A program made the position numbers and the translations under genes. Source: Candidatus Ozemobacteraceae bacterium (lineage in GTDB: Bacteria > Muiribacteriota > Ozemobacteria > Ozemobacterales > Ozemobacteraceae). From it: 50,747 bases of DNA. Positions 11,397-20,508 of the stretch are shown here, piece by piece (positions within the stretch are counted from its first letter, which is position 1; every line of letters begins with the position of its first letter). The stretch is from contig DAOSOK010000010.1 in the NCBI GenBank assembly GCA_035373905.1, forward strand, positions 1 to 50,747, given 5' to 3'. Under the pieces are notes generated by a model. It was given only the letters and a program-made list of their open reading frames with translations. It was not told the DNA's origin and ran no database searches.

Positions 11397-12494
11397 TTAC
11401 TTGCCGCGGCCGGCGGCCTTTTCCTTCTCTTTCTGCTCGGGCTTTTCGGCCTGGGACTCGGCGGGCTTGAGCATGCCGAGCTTTTCCTTGACCTTCATCA
11501 CAATCTCGCCGAACACGTCGGGGTTCTTCACGAGGAAGTCCTTCGCGTTCTCGCGGCCCTGGCCGATGCGGGTGTCGCCGAAGGAATACCAGGCGCCGGT
11601 CTTGCTGACGATCTTCATCTCTTCGGCCATGTCGATGATCTCGCCCTCGCGTGAGAGGCCCTTGCCGAACATGATGTCGAAATGGGCCTTGCGGAAGGGC
11701 GGAGCGACCTTGTTCTTGACGACCTTGACCTCGGTGGTGTAGCCGACCGCCTGGTCGCCGTCCTTGAGCTGTTCCTTGCGCCGGATGTCGAGGCGGACGG
11801 AGGAGAAGAACTTGAGGGCGCGGCCGCCGGGCGTCGTCTCGGGATTGCCGAACATGACGCCGATCTTCTCGCGGAGCTGGTTGATGAAGATGCAGACGCA
11901 GCCGGAGCGGGAGACGACGGGGGTCAGCTTGCGCATCGCCTGAGACATCAGGCGGGCCTGCATGCCGACGGTCGCATCGCCCATCTCGCCGTCGAGTTCC
12001 GCCTTGGTCGTGAGGGCCGCGACCGAGTCGACGACGAGCACGTCGACGGCGTTGCTGCGGACGAGCATCTCGGCGATCTCGAGGGCTTCCTCGCCGCTGT
12101 TGGGCTGGGAGATCAGCAGGTTGTCGATATCGACGCCGAGCAGGCGCGAATAGGCCGGGTCGAGCGCGTGTTCGACGTCGACGAACGCCGCCTGGCCGCC
12201 CATCTTCTGCACCTCGGCCACGACGTGGAGCGCGATCGTCGTCTTGCCCGAGGATTCGGGCCCGAAGATCTCGATGATGCGGCCGCGGGGAAGCCCGCCG
12301 ACGCCGAGAGCGTAATCAAGCGACAGCGAGCCGGTGGGCACGGACTCGATCGCGGCGGTGCGCGACTCGCCGAGGCGCATCACGGATCCCTTTCCGAACT
12401 GCTTCTCGATGGCCTGAATGGCCGTGTCGAGAGATTTCTGTTTTTCGCCGGTGCGTTCCATCGAGCGGTTATTCATCATTCGCGGGTCAGACAT
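11397..12494 (-). CDS. recA: Recombinase RecA
   Basis: RecA forms ATP-dependent filaments on single-stranded DNA, carries out strand exchange and triggers LexA cleavage in the SOS response. The ATG at 12494 is chosen because AGGAGG lies eight bases upstream; an upstream ATG would add 12 residues. The 365-residue product has the N-terminal helix, Walker A GPESSGKTT (about 83-91), the VDVEHALDP strand, Walker B VLVVDSVAAL, loop 1 (GEMGDATVGMQARLMS) and loop 2 (FGNPETTPGGRALKF). Its C-terminus is a Lys/Glu-rich tail. It is transcribed alone, with its own terminator, and divergently from anmK. I could not identify a recognisable SOS box upstream. Confidence 0.98.
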   Translation of the reverse strand: MSDPRMMNNRSMERTGEKQKSLDTAIQAIEKQFGKGSVMRLGESRTAAIESVPTGSLSLDYALGVGGLPRGRIIEIFGPESSGKTTIALHVVAEVQKMGGQAAFVDVEHALDPAYSRLLGVDIDNLLISQPNSGEEALEIAEMLVRSNAVDVLVVDSVAALTTKAELDGEMGDATVGMQARLMSQAMRKLTPVVSRSGCVCIFINQLREKIGVMFGNPETTPGGRALKFFSSVRLDIRRKEQLKDGDQAVGYTTEVKVVKNKVAPPFRKAHFDIMFGKGLSREGEIIDMAEEMKIVSKTGAWYSFGDTRIGQGRENAKDFLVKNPDVFGEIVMKVKEKLGMLKPAESQAEKPEQKEKEKAAGRGK

Positions 12495-12640
12495 GTATCG
12501 TTCCTCCTGTGGAAATTTGCCGTTGAGCATAGCATAATTGGAACGACGATTGGAAGAGATGCAGGGCCTCGTTCCGCGTGTTCCTCACATACATCCGCCG
12601 ACCCGCCGGGTTGGGGAAAATAAATCTGGAGAAAAAGTTC

Positions 12641-13819
12641 ATGATTGCGATTCCGTGGCCTTCCGATGCCGATCTGCGAATCCTCGGTCTCATGAGCGGC
12701 ACGTCGGGCGACGGGATCGACGGCGCACTCGTGACCTTCTCGACGGACGGCGGTTTCAGACTCGAATGGCATGAGGCCGAACCGTTCCCTCCCGCCGTTC
12801 GAAACCGTCTCCAGAGGCTGATGCGTGAAGGCACGCCCGACGACGTCGCGCTGGCGGCGACCTGGGTGGCGGAACTCTACGCCCGGGCCGTCGATGCTTT
12901 CCGCGGCCGGCATCCGGAAAGCCGCATCGATGCGCTCGCCGCTCACGGCCAGACCCTGGCGCACGTTCCCGCCCCCCGTGACTGGGACGGGATTCCCGTC
13001 CGCGGCACCCTCCAGGCCCTCAATGCCCAGCTCCTGGCCGAAAGAGCCCGTCTGCCCGTCGTCTACGACTTCCGAAGTCGCGATCTCGCCGCCGGCGGCC
13101 AGGGGGCGCCCCTCGTGCCGCTCGGAGACCTGCGGTTCTTCGGGCATCTCGCCGTCGACGAAACGATCGTCGTTCTCAACGTCGGCGGCATCGCGAATGT
13201 CACGGTCATCCGTCCCGGGCCGGCCGGGCCGCATGTTTCGGCCGCGTTCGACACCGGCCCCGGCAACATGCTCATGGACGCCCTTGCGCGTGAGCTGAGC
13301 GGCGGAGCCGAAACCTACGACAGGGATGGCCACATCGCCGTAACCGGCCGCTCCGACCAGGCCGTTGTCTCCGACCTGCTGTCGGACCCGTATTTTCACG
13401 TCGCGCCCCCCAAATCGACCGGGCGGGACAGGTTTGGCGAAGACCGGCTTCATGCGATTCTGGCCGGAACGCAGGGCACCGTTTCCGGGCCGGATATGAT
13501 GTCCTCCCTGCTCGACGTGACGGTTGTCTCGATCGCCGAAGCCGTTCGAATCCACGTGAATCCGGGCGGAAAAGCCCGGCGGGTCGTCATCGCGGGTGGC
13601 GGCGCCCTGAACGGGGAGCTGTGCCGCAGGCTTGCGTTGCTGCTTCCCGAAGGCTGCCTCCTCGAACGTTCTGACGCTCACGGCGTGCCGGTTTCGGCGC
13701 GCGAGGCCATGGGCTTTGCGGCTCTCGGAGAGGCATTCCTGCGCGGCCGTCCAGGAAATATACCGGCTGCTACAGGCGCCACGGGGCCGATGACGCTCGG
13801 AGCGATCGTTCCCGCCTAA
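12641..13819 (+). CDS. anmK: Anhydro-N-acetylmuramic acid kinase
   Basis: AnmK phosphorylates and hydrolyses 1,6-anhydro-MurNAc to MurNAc-6-phosphate in peptidoglycan recycling. The ATG at 12641 follows GGAG by about nine bases and gives 392 residues. Visible family motifs are GLMSGTSGDGIDGALV (nucleotide-binding loop, residues 17-32), AAHGQTLAHVP, LNVGGIANVT, FDTGPGNMLMD with the catalytic-region Asp, and VIAGGGALNG. A diderm with a recycled murein sacculus is therefore likely. The last four bases overlap the convergent gene at 13816. MurQ or AmpG are not in the window. Confidence 0.95.
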   Translation: MIAIPWPSDADLRILGLMSGTSGDGIDGALVTFSTDGGFRLEWHEAEPFPPAVRNRLQRLMREGTPDDVALAATWVAELYARAVDAFRGRHPESRIDALAAHGQTLAHVPAPRDWDGIPVRGTLQALNAQLLAERARLPVVYDFRSRDLAAGGQGAPLVPLGDLRFFGHLAVDETIVVLNVGGIANVTVIRPGPAGPHVSAAFDTGPGNMLMDALARELSGGAETYDRDGHIAVTGRSDQAVVSDLLSDPYFHVAPPKSTGRDRFGEDRLHAILAGTQGTVSGPDMMSSLLDVTVVSIAEAVRIHVNPGGKARRVVIAGGGALNGELCRRLALLLPEGCLLERSDAHGVPVSAREAMGFAALGEAFLRGRPGNIPAATGATGPMTLGAIVPA

Positions 13820-15087
13820 TCCGAGATCTCCAGGTCAAGGACGCGGGCCGTGATCGATTTCGTGCTGCGCATGAAGCGGTTCGGCGGCGGTTCGATGGCG
13901 AACATCTTCTCGACCCCGGGCAGAAGCGTGTCGTTGTCGAGAATGAGCGTTTCGAACGAGCGGTCGCCCTCCTTGCCCGACAGCATGATCTCCACCACGA
14001 CGCGCCGAATGGCGAAATCTGAGATGTTCTTGCAGTAGAGGTTCACCTGGTTCAACGCGAGATGCGGGTCGACCTCGATCTTCAGGACCTGCGTCAGCGT
14101 GCGCTCGAAAATCTCGTTCCAGACGGCGAGTTGTTTCGGCTGCTGGCGCGCCCAGGCGATGTTGCTCCGGTAAAACTGGATCAGTTCGTTGTAATACCCG
14201 CGTTTTTCCATAGCTAAAGCTATAGGAATGAGCCACCCGCGGTTCATCGTCGCGTAATACCGGTTCAGGCTCGTCTCGATCGCTTCGTTCAGGCCGCTTT
14301 CGCCGGCGTTCGCGCGGGCGATCGTCTGGGTGATGGAGGCCCAGCCGTTACCCTGGCTTTCGGTCTGGGGAACGTATGCCGCCGGTGGCTTGAGTTTCAT
14401 CGCCAGATCGACCCACTCGCGGAGCGTCACCGCCTCGACTTCGTCGACGACAGAAAACTCGTAGTAGCCGTCCCCGTCCGTCCGGTAGATGCGGCCGACG
14501 TAGCCGCTTCCGCCTGAGGTCGGGAAAATATACGCCCGGTGGTTCGTGTCCCAGGTGGTTTCGAACACCTTGCTGCCGATGCCTTCGCTTGCGAAAAAGT
14601 GCGCCTTGCACAACATGCGCACAGGATGATACGTCGCGTTCAGAATCGTATCGAGAAATTCGAGCGGCTCCGAGGGCATGAACCACTGGATCACACCGGA
14701 ATCCTGCAGGGAAAGCATCGGCTGGCGTTTTCTCGCGGCGATCGAGATGGTTCGGGAAATGCGTCGCGCGTTGATGCGGAACACCGCGACATCCGGCATT
14801 ACCCGGACGGGCGTGTAGGTCTTCGGAATATGGAACGTGAAGCCGTGAATGACGACCTTCATCGTTGCCGGAACGTCGCCTGTCGCCACGAGAGAGACGT
14901 GCTCCGGCAGGGAGAGGATCAGTTCCTCGGAAAGGTTCATCTTTTTGACGATGTGACTTTTCACGAGGTAGGGGATGAGGATGAACAGGCAGAACGGGAC
15001 GAACGCGACTGCCGCCGAGACGAGGATTTTCGTGACAGGAGAGATTTTCTTCTCCTCCACCTTCCATTCGCGTTGCTTTTTTGCCAT
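13816..15087 (-). CDS. Membrane-anchored protein of unknown function
   Basis: No family is recognised. The start is put at the ATG at 15087 (MAKKQREWKVEEKK, with GGAG nine bases upstream), giving 423 residues. A basic N-terminus is followed by one transmembrane helix (about 19-40, LVSAAVAFVPFCLFILIPYL), so most of the protein is likely periplasmic. A middle region (about 50-190) looks beta-rich, and the part from about 250 onwards is helical and mentions repeat-like YYNELIQFYRSN. Sixteen bases separate it from the TPR gene upstream, and it is the last gene of the 22200-13816 operon. Its 3' end overlaps anmK by four bases. The operon link suggests a cell-envelope role connected with the transporter or TPR protein, which is inference only. 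Confidence 0.7.
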   Translation of the reverse strand: MAKKQREWKVEEKKISPVTKILVSAAVAFVPFCLFILIPYLVKSHIVKKMNLSEELILSLPEHVSLVATGDVPATMKVVIHGFTFHIPKTYTPVRVMPDVAVFRINARRISRTISIAARKRQPMLSLQDSGVIQWFMPSEPLEFLDTILNATYHPVRMLCKAHFFASEGIGSKVFETTWDTNHRAYIFPTSGGSGYVGRIYRTDGDGYYEFSVVDEVEAVTLREWVDLAMKLKPPAAYVPQTESQGNGWASITQTIARANAGESGLNEAIETSLNRYYATMNRGWLIPIALAMEKRGYYNELIQFYRSNIAWARQQPKQLAVWNEIFERTLTQVLKIEVDPHLALNQVNLYCKNISDFAIRRVVVEIMLSGKEGDRSFETLILDNDTLLPGVEKMFAIEPPPNRFMRSTKSITARVLDLEISD

Positions 15088-15103
15088 TCTGTCGGGCTCC
15101 GCC

Positions 15104-16261
15104 TTACTGGGCGTCAGGGGTTTCGGGGGCGCCCTCGAGTTCTTGGATTCGTTCGAGGGCGGTCTCGGCGAGGGTCGACTCACGGAACTCCCTGCGGAGG
15201 CGCTTGAACACCTCGATGGCCTCGTCGATCCGGCCGAGGCCGATCAGAACTTCCCCGCGCTGGAACAGGAGATGGTCGCCGAGCCTGGCCTTCAGGTCGT
15301 CGGGGCATTTGTCGATCAGGGAAAGAGCCTCGCTCCACCGATCCGCTTGAATGGCTCTCACGATGTCCATGTAGATGGAAAGGGCTGCGGGGCTGTCTAT
15401 ATGCCTCGATATGAAGGCTGACTCGCGGCCGGCTTTTTCAGAAAGGTCCGAGGCGGAACATTCAACGGTCACGCGGCGGTACAATTCGAGCGCCGTCTTG
15501 AAGTCCTTCAACCCGGCCCGGCATTCGGCGGCGGCGACGAGCGCTTCTGCCTTCGCTTCGGGCGGGAGACGCATCGGCATGCCGCTCATGCCGAGGACGG
15601 CTTCGTAATCCTTGAGCGCGTCGAGATACCGCCCGCGCTGGGCGGCAAGACCGCCGCGGTTCATGATCTGGTTGAAATGCGTAGCCTCGGTCAGGCTTTC
15701 TCCGCATTTGACCAAATGGTTCCCCTGTAGCCGGTAAACTTCGAGTTGGAACAGGTCGGGCGGGCCGAAATCATGGATCGTGACGGGGATTTTCACGCAC
15801 AGTTCGGGGCCGTTCTTTCCCTGGACCACGCTGATGTCACGGCCGATGACGGGATTGTCTTCACCTTCGCCCGGCGGGAAGATGCGGCGAATGTCCGGCG
15901 AGCCGCCGTAGATGAAGGGCATCAGATCATCCCCTGCATGGTGACGGGCGATGGCGATCACTTCCGGGAAGCCGTCGTTGTCGAGGTCGGCCTTCAGCAA
16001 TGAGGCGAACTCGAGCCCCTCGAACGTCGAAAGCACGTGCAGATGGCCGCCCTGCTTTTCGATCAGCAGTTGGGCAGCGTCTGCGTCCGCGTCGAGCGAC
16101 GAAGGCCTGGCCACGACGGCGCCGACCCCTTCGAGTTCGAGACGAAGAGAGCGGTTCCGGCCATCGTTTTCCGTCGTCGGGGCCGCAAGGAGCGTCGATG
16201 CGAGAGCGACGGCGAGAGCGAGACCCGGGAAAAGCGATCGAACGAGTGGGCGCCTGTTCAT
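15104..16261 (-). CDS. Secreted protein with FG-GAP-like N-terminal and TPR-like C-terminal parts
   Basis: The 385-residue protein starts with a signal peptide (MNRRPLVRSLFPGLALAVAL, cleavage near LLA-AP). Residues about 75-180 contain a DLDNDGFPEVIAIARH segment resembling a FG-GAP/VCBS calcium-binding repeat. From about 205 on, helical pairs such as GRYLDALKDYEAVLG, LKDFKTALELYRRVT and LGRIDEAIEVFKRLRREF indicate three or four tetratricopeptide repeats. It probably works in the periplasm as an interaction scaffold. The ATG overlaps the NrnA stop (ATGA), so translation is coupled. Partner unknown. Confidence 0.75.
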   Translation of the reverse strand: MNRRPLVRSLFPGLALAVALASTLLAAPTTENDGRNRSLRLELEGVGAVVARPSSLDADADAAQLLIEKQGGHLHVLSTFEGLEFASLLKADLDNDGFPEVIAIARHHAGDDLMPFIYGGSPDIRRIFPPGEGEDNPVIGRDISVVQGKNGPELCVKIPVTIHDFGPPDLFQLEVYRLQGNHLVKCGESLTEATHFNQIMNRGGLAAQRGRYLDALKDYEAVLGMSGMPMRLPPEAKAEALVAAAECRAGLKDFKTALELYRRVTVECSASDLSEKAGRESAFISRHIDSPAALSIYMDIVRAIQADRWSEALSLIDKCPDDLKARLGDHLLFQRGEVLIGLGRIDEAIEVFKRLRREFRESTLAETALERIQELEGAPETPDAQ

Positions 16262-17307
16262 GGCTTGGCGGGGGTGTCGCCGCCCTGACGTGCGCGCAGA
16301 TCGAAGGCGGAAAGGCTGGCCCTGAGACGATCCAGGGCCTCCGCAACGACGATCTGAAGCGGCGCCTCCCTGCTGCAGCCGGACGCGGCGAGGTGGCCGC
16401 CACCGCCCATGGCGACGGCGATCTCCTTCACGTCGAAGCCGCCGCGCGACCTGAACTCACAATACGTCTTCCCGTCGAATCCTTCAAAGACGCCGACGCC
16501 GGCGATCACGCCCTGGACCGACGTCAGATGGCCCCAGAGACCGCAGCTGGCCACGTTGTTGAACGCCGCGCCGCACTCCTCGATGTCGCGCCGCGAAAGA
16601 ACGATGCAGGCCAGCCGGCCATCGGCCTCGAGACGCAGATTCTGAAGCCCTTTTCCGAGAAGTTTCAGCTCGGGAAGAGTCTTCGAACCGTTCAGCCGCG
16701 ACAGGATCGGCGCGGTGTCGAGGCCGGTCTCGAGAAGTTGTGCCGCAACGGAATGCGCCGACGACTTCAGCCCTTCGTTCTGGAAGGAACGCGTGTCGGT
16801 GATGAGACCCAGATACAGCCCCGTCGCGACGTCGGCGTCGAGCGGCAGACCGGCCTGGCGGATCAGCCGCACGATCATCTCGCAGGTCGAGCTGGCGGTG
16901 GTGTCGACGAAGTTCACGTCGCCGAATATGGTGTTGCTCGCATGATGATCGATGTTGACAAGGACCGCGCCAGTGTCGTCAAGGTCGGCCTCGAAGCCCG
17001 TTCTTGCCAGATCGCCGGCGTCGAGCACGAAGATCACCTCGTGGTCGATCTCGATCTCGCCGGGCTTGCCGATGTGGTCCTCGTCGAGAACGAAGGCGAA
17101 CCGCTCGGGGGCCGGGTCGGCCAGGGCGACCTGGACGCTCTTGCCGGCTTTGCGCAACGATTTGGCCAGTCCGGATACCGAGCCGATGGCGTCCCCGTCG
17201 GGACGCACGTGCGATATGAGGAGGAACCGGTTTGCGCCGTTGATCGTCGAGACGACGTCGGAAATCTGCTCGGAGAAATCAGTCTGGATTGTGTCGGAGA
17301 ATGCCAT
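16258..17307 (-). CDS. nrnA: DHH/DHHA1 phosphoesterase, NrnA type (oligoribonuclease / pAp phosphatase)
   Basis: The 349-residue cytoplasmic enzyme has all DHH-family metal motifs: SHVRPDGDAIGS (about 31-42), VLDAGD, the DHH motif in IDHHASN, and ITDTRSF. The C-terminal DHHA1 domain ends with GGGGHLAASG (about 310-319). NrnA-type enzymes degrade short RNA and convert pAp to AMP; related enzymes cleave pApA or pGpG, so a role in cyclic-dinucleotide turnover is possible. The 5' end overlaps the upstream sugar-binding-protein gene by 29 bases, and its 3' end overlaps the next gene by four. The host operon is a sugar transporter, an uncommon place for this gene. Confidence 0.92.
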   Translation of the reverse strand: MAFSDTIQTDFSEQISDVVSTINGANRFLLISHVRPDGDAIGSVSGLAKSLRKAGKSVQVALADPAPERFAFVLDEDHIGKPGEIEIDHEVIFVLDAGDLARTGFEADLDDTGAVLVNIDHHASNTIFGDVNFVDTTASSTCEMIVRLIRQAGLPLDADVATGLYLGLITDTRSFQNEGLKSSAHSVAAQLLETGLDTAPILSRLNGSKTLPELKLLGKGLQNLRLEADGRLACIVLSRRDIEECGAAFNNVASCGLWGHLTSVQGVIAGVGVFEGFDGKTYCEFRSRGGFDVKEIAVAMGGGGHLAASGCSREAPLQIVVAEALDRLRASLSAFDLRARQGGDTPAKP

Positions 17308-18598
17308 CGATATTCTTGCTCATCTCTTTCAGATACGTCGCGGGGTCGCCCATTTCGAGGGTCGCCCGCTCGAGAACGTCGGCCATCAGGTCGCGAACCT
17401 CGAACCAGCAGCTCAGCCGCGGCTCGAAGGCGATATACTCGAGTTCCTCGTAGGGGGCCCGGAGGTTCGGATCCTTTGCCAGCGCCTCCGTGAGAATCGG
17501 GGCCTGGAGCGAGGACTTCCGGACGGGGACGTAGGTCGTCCTGACGCTCCACTCCGCTCCGATGTCGGTGGAGGTGAACCACTTGATGAACTCCCAGGCG
17601 CCCTTGATCTTGTCGGGGTCACCGTTGTCGAAGATATTGATGTTGCTGCCCGAGAGGATAACGGCTCGGGATGCCTCGCCGGGAAGGGGCGCGATGCCGT
17701 AGTTGAACTTGATCCCCGATTCCATGTGGACCTTGCTGACGATGCTGTTCTCGATCATCGCGATCCGCTGGGCCTTGAAATCGTTCTGGTGGTCGAATCC
17801 CTGGGCCTCGACGGCGATCCCTTCCTTCAGCATCTCCTGGATGAACGCCACCGCCTTGACGGCCGGTTCCTCGTGAAAGTGCGACGTGCCGCCCTTCTCG
17901 TCGATCAGGCGACCGCCGAACTGCATGACGCGGCACAGGAACATCCAGACGTTCGCCCTGCCCGTCGCGAAGCCCATGATCGTCGGCCTGCCGCCGTTTT
18001 CCGGCGTGAAGTGGCGGGTGATGAGGCGCGCATAGGAGGCGAGTTCGGTCAGCGTCGTGGGCGGTTTCTCAGGGTCGAGACCGACCTGGCGGAAAATATC
18101 CTTGTTGTAATATAACACCGGCACGCTCTTGTTGAACGGGAACGACCAGAGCTTTCCGTCGAACGTGTTGTTGTCGAGGAGCACGGGGATGATGTCGGCC
18201 TTGATGTCCTCCGCTTCGGACGCGAGCAGGTCGTCGAGACAGACGATCTTCTTGTGTTTGATGAACTTCTTCGTCAGGGTTTCGTAGTTCTGGGCGATGT
18301 CCGGCGCGCTCTTCGCGACGAGAGAGGCGAGCAGTTTCTTCGCGAGCGTGTCGTAGCTGCCCATCGGGATGCCCTTGATGTAGTAGGTCGGCTGGCTCTT
18401 GTTGAACCGGTCGATCAGGTCGTCCATCACCTTGCCGAGGGGGCCGCCCATGGCGTGCCAGAAGACGACTTCCACCCGCCCCTTCGCGTCGCCGCCGACG
18501 CCCGAAAGCGACTGGGCTTCGCGCGCCCGGCCGTCTTTGACGATCAGGCCGACGACGATGAACCAGAAGATGAGAACGCCGATCAGAAAGTTGCGCAT
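17279..18598 (-). CDS. Sugar / glycerol-phosphate-type ABC substrate-binding protein (SBP family 1)
   Basis: The 439-residue protein has an uncleaved or cleaved N-terminal hydrophobic segment (residues 3-20) without a lipobox cysteine. The mature part fits family 1 (UgpB/MalE): VEVVFWHAMGGPLGKVMDDLIDRFNKSQP (split here from residues about 43-71), PFNKSVPVLYYNKDIF (about 153-168), a helical hinge region and WEFIKWFTSTDIGAEW near 335. GAGGAGG lies eight bases upstream of the ATG. It is 13 bases from the MalG-type permease, so it is the binding protein of that importer. Similarity to UgpB in length and N-terminus hints at glycerol-3-phosphate diesters or an oligosaccharide, but the ligand is not determinable here. 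Confidence 0.9.
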   Translation of the reverse strand: MRNFLIGVLIFWFIVVGLIVKDGRAREAQSLSGVGGDAKGRVEVVFWHAMGGPLGKVMDDLIDRFNKSQPTYYIKGIPMGSYDTLAKKLLASLVAKSAPDIAQNYETLTKKFIKHKKIVCLDDLLASEAEDIKADIIPVLLDNNTFDGKLWSFPFNKSVPVLYYNKDIFRQVGLDPEKPPTTLTELASYARLITRHFTPENGGRPTIMGFATGRANVWMFLCRVMQFGGRLIDEKGGTSHFHEEPAVKAVAFIQEMLKEGIAVEAQGFDHQNDFKAQRIAMIENSIVSKVHMESGIKFNYGIAPLPGEASRAVILSGSNINIFDNGDPDKIKGAWEFIKWFTSTDIGAEWSVRTTYVPVRKSSLQAPILTEALAKDPNLRAPYEELEYIAFEPRLSCWFEVRDLMADVLERATLEMGDPATYLKEMSKNIDGILRHNPD

Positions 18599-18611
18599 GT
18601 GATCCGCCTCC

Positions 18612-19601
18612 TCATTCCTTCATGCCGGACATGGCCTGGGACTCGACGAACTGCCGCTGGGCCAAAAAATACATGACCACGAGCGGGACGATCGTGAACG
18701 TCGAAGCCGCCATCAGCGGGCCCCACCGGGTGCCGGCCTCGCTCGCGAAGTAGCTCAGCCCGACCTGGATGACGCGCAGACTCGTGTCATTCGTCACGAT
18801 CAGGGGCCAGACGAAGCTGTTCCAGGTGCCGAGGAACGAGAAGATGCCGAGCGTCACCATCGGCGGCTTGCTCAGCGGCAGACAGATCTTGAAGTAGAAC
18901 TGGAGCCGCGTGCAGCCGTCCAGCATGGCCGCCTCGAACAGGTCCTTCGGCAGCTGCATGAAAAACTGGCGCAGGAAGAAAACCGAATACGCCGAGGCGA
19001 GCCACGGCACGATCAGCGCCAGATATGTGTTCACCCAATGTAATTTTGACAATATAATATAATCAGGAATAAGAAGCGCCTGCTGCGGCAACATCATGGT
19101 GCCGAGCATCAGCAGGAACAGCTGGTCCTTGAACGGGAACTTGAAGAAGGCGAACGCGTAGGCGGCCAGCGATGCGAATACCAGCGACCCGGCCGTGATC
19201 GTGATGGCCGTCAGGAACGTGTTGAGGAAATACCGGTAGAACGGTTGCGCCGCCCACGCTTCCTTGTAGTTGTCGAGCAGTTCGAACGGCTTCTGGACCT
19301 TCTTCCCGCCGGCCGTCCCGGATGCCGGCTCGGCGAGCGAGGCGGCGTACAGCTCTTTCTGCCGCTGATGCTCGGCGATGCGCTTTTTGTCTTCCTCGCC
19401 GTTCAGGAACGAGGGGCGCATCTGGTCGGGCAGCAGGACGATCGTCTTCCCGGTTTTCAGGATCTCGTCCTCGCTCTTGAACGAGGTCATGATCATCCAG
19501 ACGAACGGGAAGATCATGAAGATCGAGCCGACGATGAGCAGGGCGTGGATCAGGATATGCGACGGATTCTTGATGAGGGGCTTCTTGACGTTCGTGCTCA
19601 T
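18612..19601 (-). CDS. Carbohydrate ABC transporter permease, MalG/UgpE type
   Basis: The ATG at 19601 follows GAGG by seven to eight bases; it gives 329 residues. Six transmembrane helices are visible (first about 16-36), with the EAA loop EAAMLDGCTRLQFYFKICLP (about 225-244) that docks the ATPase. Compared with typical MalG-type subunits (about 275-300 residues), the periplasmic loop after helix 1 is enlarged by a hydrophilic, Lys/Glu/Ala-rich insertion at about residues 50-105. It follows the MalF-type permease by ten bases. No ATPase gene is in the operon, so a shared MsmX/UgpC-type ATPase encoded elsewhere is expected. Codons at 19028-19077 are markedly AT-rich compared with the rest of the gene. 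Confidence 0.93.
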   Translation of the reverse strand: MSTNVKKPLIKNPSHILIHALLIVGSIFMIFPFVWMIMTSFKSEDEILKTGKTIVLLPDQMRPSFLNGEEDKKRIAEHQRQKELYAASLAEPASGTAGGKKVQKPFELLDNYKEAWAAQPFYRYFLNTFLTAITITAGSLVFASLAAYAFAFFKFPFKDQLFLLMLGTMMLPQQALLIPDYIILSKLHWVNTYLALIVPWLASAYSVFFLRQFFMQLPKDLFEAAMLDGCTRLQFYFKICLPLSKPPMVTLGIFSFLGTWNSFVWPLIVTNDTSLRVIQVGLSYFASEAGTRWGPLMAASTFTIVPLVVMYFLAQRQFVESQAMSGMKE

Positions 19602-19611
19602 ACGCCGGTCC

Positions 19612-20490
19612 TCAGGAGTAATGGACTTTCTTCTCAACATACAGCTTGTTGAAAAGGGTCATGCTGAAGATCATGATGAAAAGCACGAACGCGATCGCGA
19701 GCGCGTAGCCGAACTCGAACTTTTCAAACGCCTTCTGGTACAGGTAGTAGACGATGACCATCGTGCTCTTGAGCGGTCCGCCGCGCGGGGTCATCATGTA
19801 GATCTGCGAGAACACCTGGAAACTGCCGATCGTCGACATCACGAACACGAAGAACGTCGTCGGCGACAACAGCGGGAAGGTGATGTGCCGGAACTGCTGC
19901 AGCCAGTTCGCGCCGTCGATGCGCGCCGCCTCGTAGAGGTGCTTCGGAATGTTCTGCAGCCCGGCGAGGAAGATCACGACGTTGTAGCCGAGACCCTTCC
20001 AGACGCTCATCAGGATGATGCAGGGCATTGCCCAGAACGGGTCCTGCAGCCACAGCTGCGGCGGCAGGTTCACCAGCGCCAGCAGTTTGTTCAGCAGGCC
20101 GTAGTCCGGGTGGTAGATGAAGTTCCAGACGATCGAGACCGCGTTCAGCGACGTGATGACGGGCAGAAAGTAGATCGTGCGGTAGATCCCGATGCCCGAG
20201 ATCGGGTTGTTGAGCAGGAGAGCGATGCTCATCGAACAGGCGATCGACAGGGGAACGCTGACGATAGCATAGTAAAAGGTATTGACCAGCGACTTGTAGA
20301 ACATCGGATCGTCGAACAGGCGGGCGAAGTTGTCGAGCCCGACCCATTCGGCTTCGCCGATCAGGTCCCAGCGGTAGAAGCTGATCGCCAGCGAGTAGAA
20401 AATCGGCAGGACGTGGAAACAGAGCAGGATGCCGAAGACGGGCACCAGGTAGCAGTAAGCTCCCCAGTCGATCTTTTTCTTGTTGAGCAT
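19612..20490 (-). CDS. Carbohydrate ABC transporter permease, MalF/UgpA type
   Basis: The 292-residue integral membrane protein has six helices, beginning with YCYLVPVFGILLCFHVLPIF (about 13-32). The EAA-loop motif EAARIDGANWLQQFRHITFP lies at about 187-206. It pairs with the MalG-type permease ten bases downstream to form the channel of a sugar-class importer. It is the second gene of the operon, 18 bases after the amidotransferase-like gene. No clear ribosome-binding site is seen, suggesting translational coupling. Confidence 0.93.
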   Translation of the reverse strand: MLNKKKIDWGAYCYLVPVFGILLCFHVLPIFYSLAISFYRWDLIGEAEWVGLDNFARLFDDPMFYKSLVNTFYYAIVSVPLSIACSMSIALLLNNPISGIGIYRTIYFLPVITSLNAVSIVWNFIYHPDYGLLNKLLALVNLPPQLWLQDPFWAMPCIILMSVWKGLGYNVVIFLAGLQNIPKHLYEAARIDGANWLQQFRHITFPLLSPTTFFVFVMSTIGSFQVFSQIYMMTPRGGPLKSTMVIVYYLYQKAFEKFEFGYALAIAFVLFIMIFSMTLFNKLYVEKKVHYS

Positions 20491-20508
20491 GGAATGGCCG
20501 TCGACGAA

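Noticed and set aside
12495..12640. A LexA/SOS box upstream of recA
   Set aside because: Repeated GGAAC and TTGGAA words are present between recA and anmK, but none forms a palindrome matching a known SOS-box type, so no call is made.
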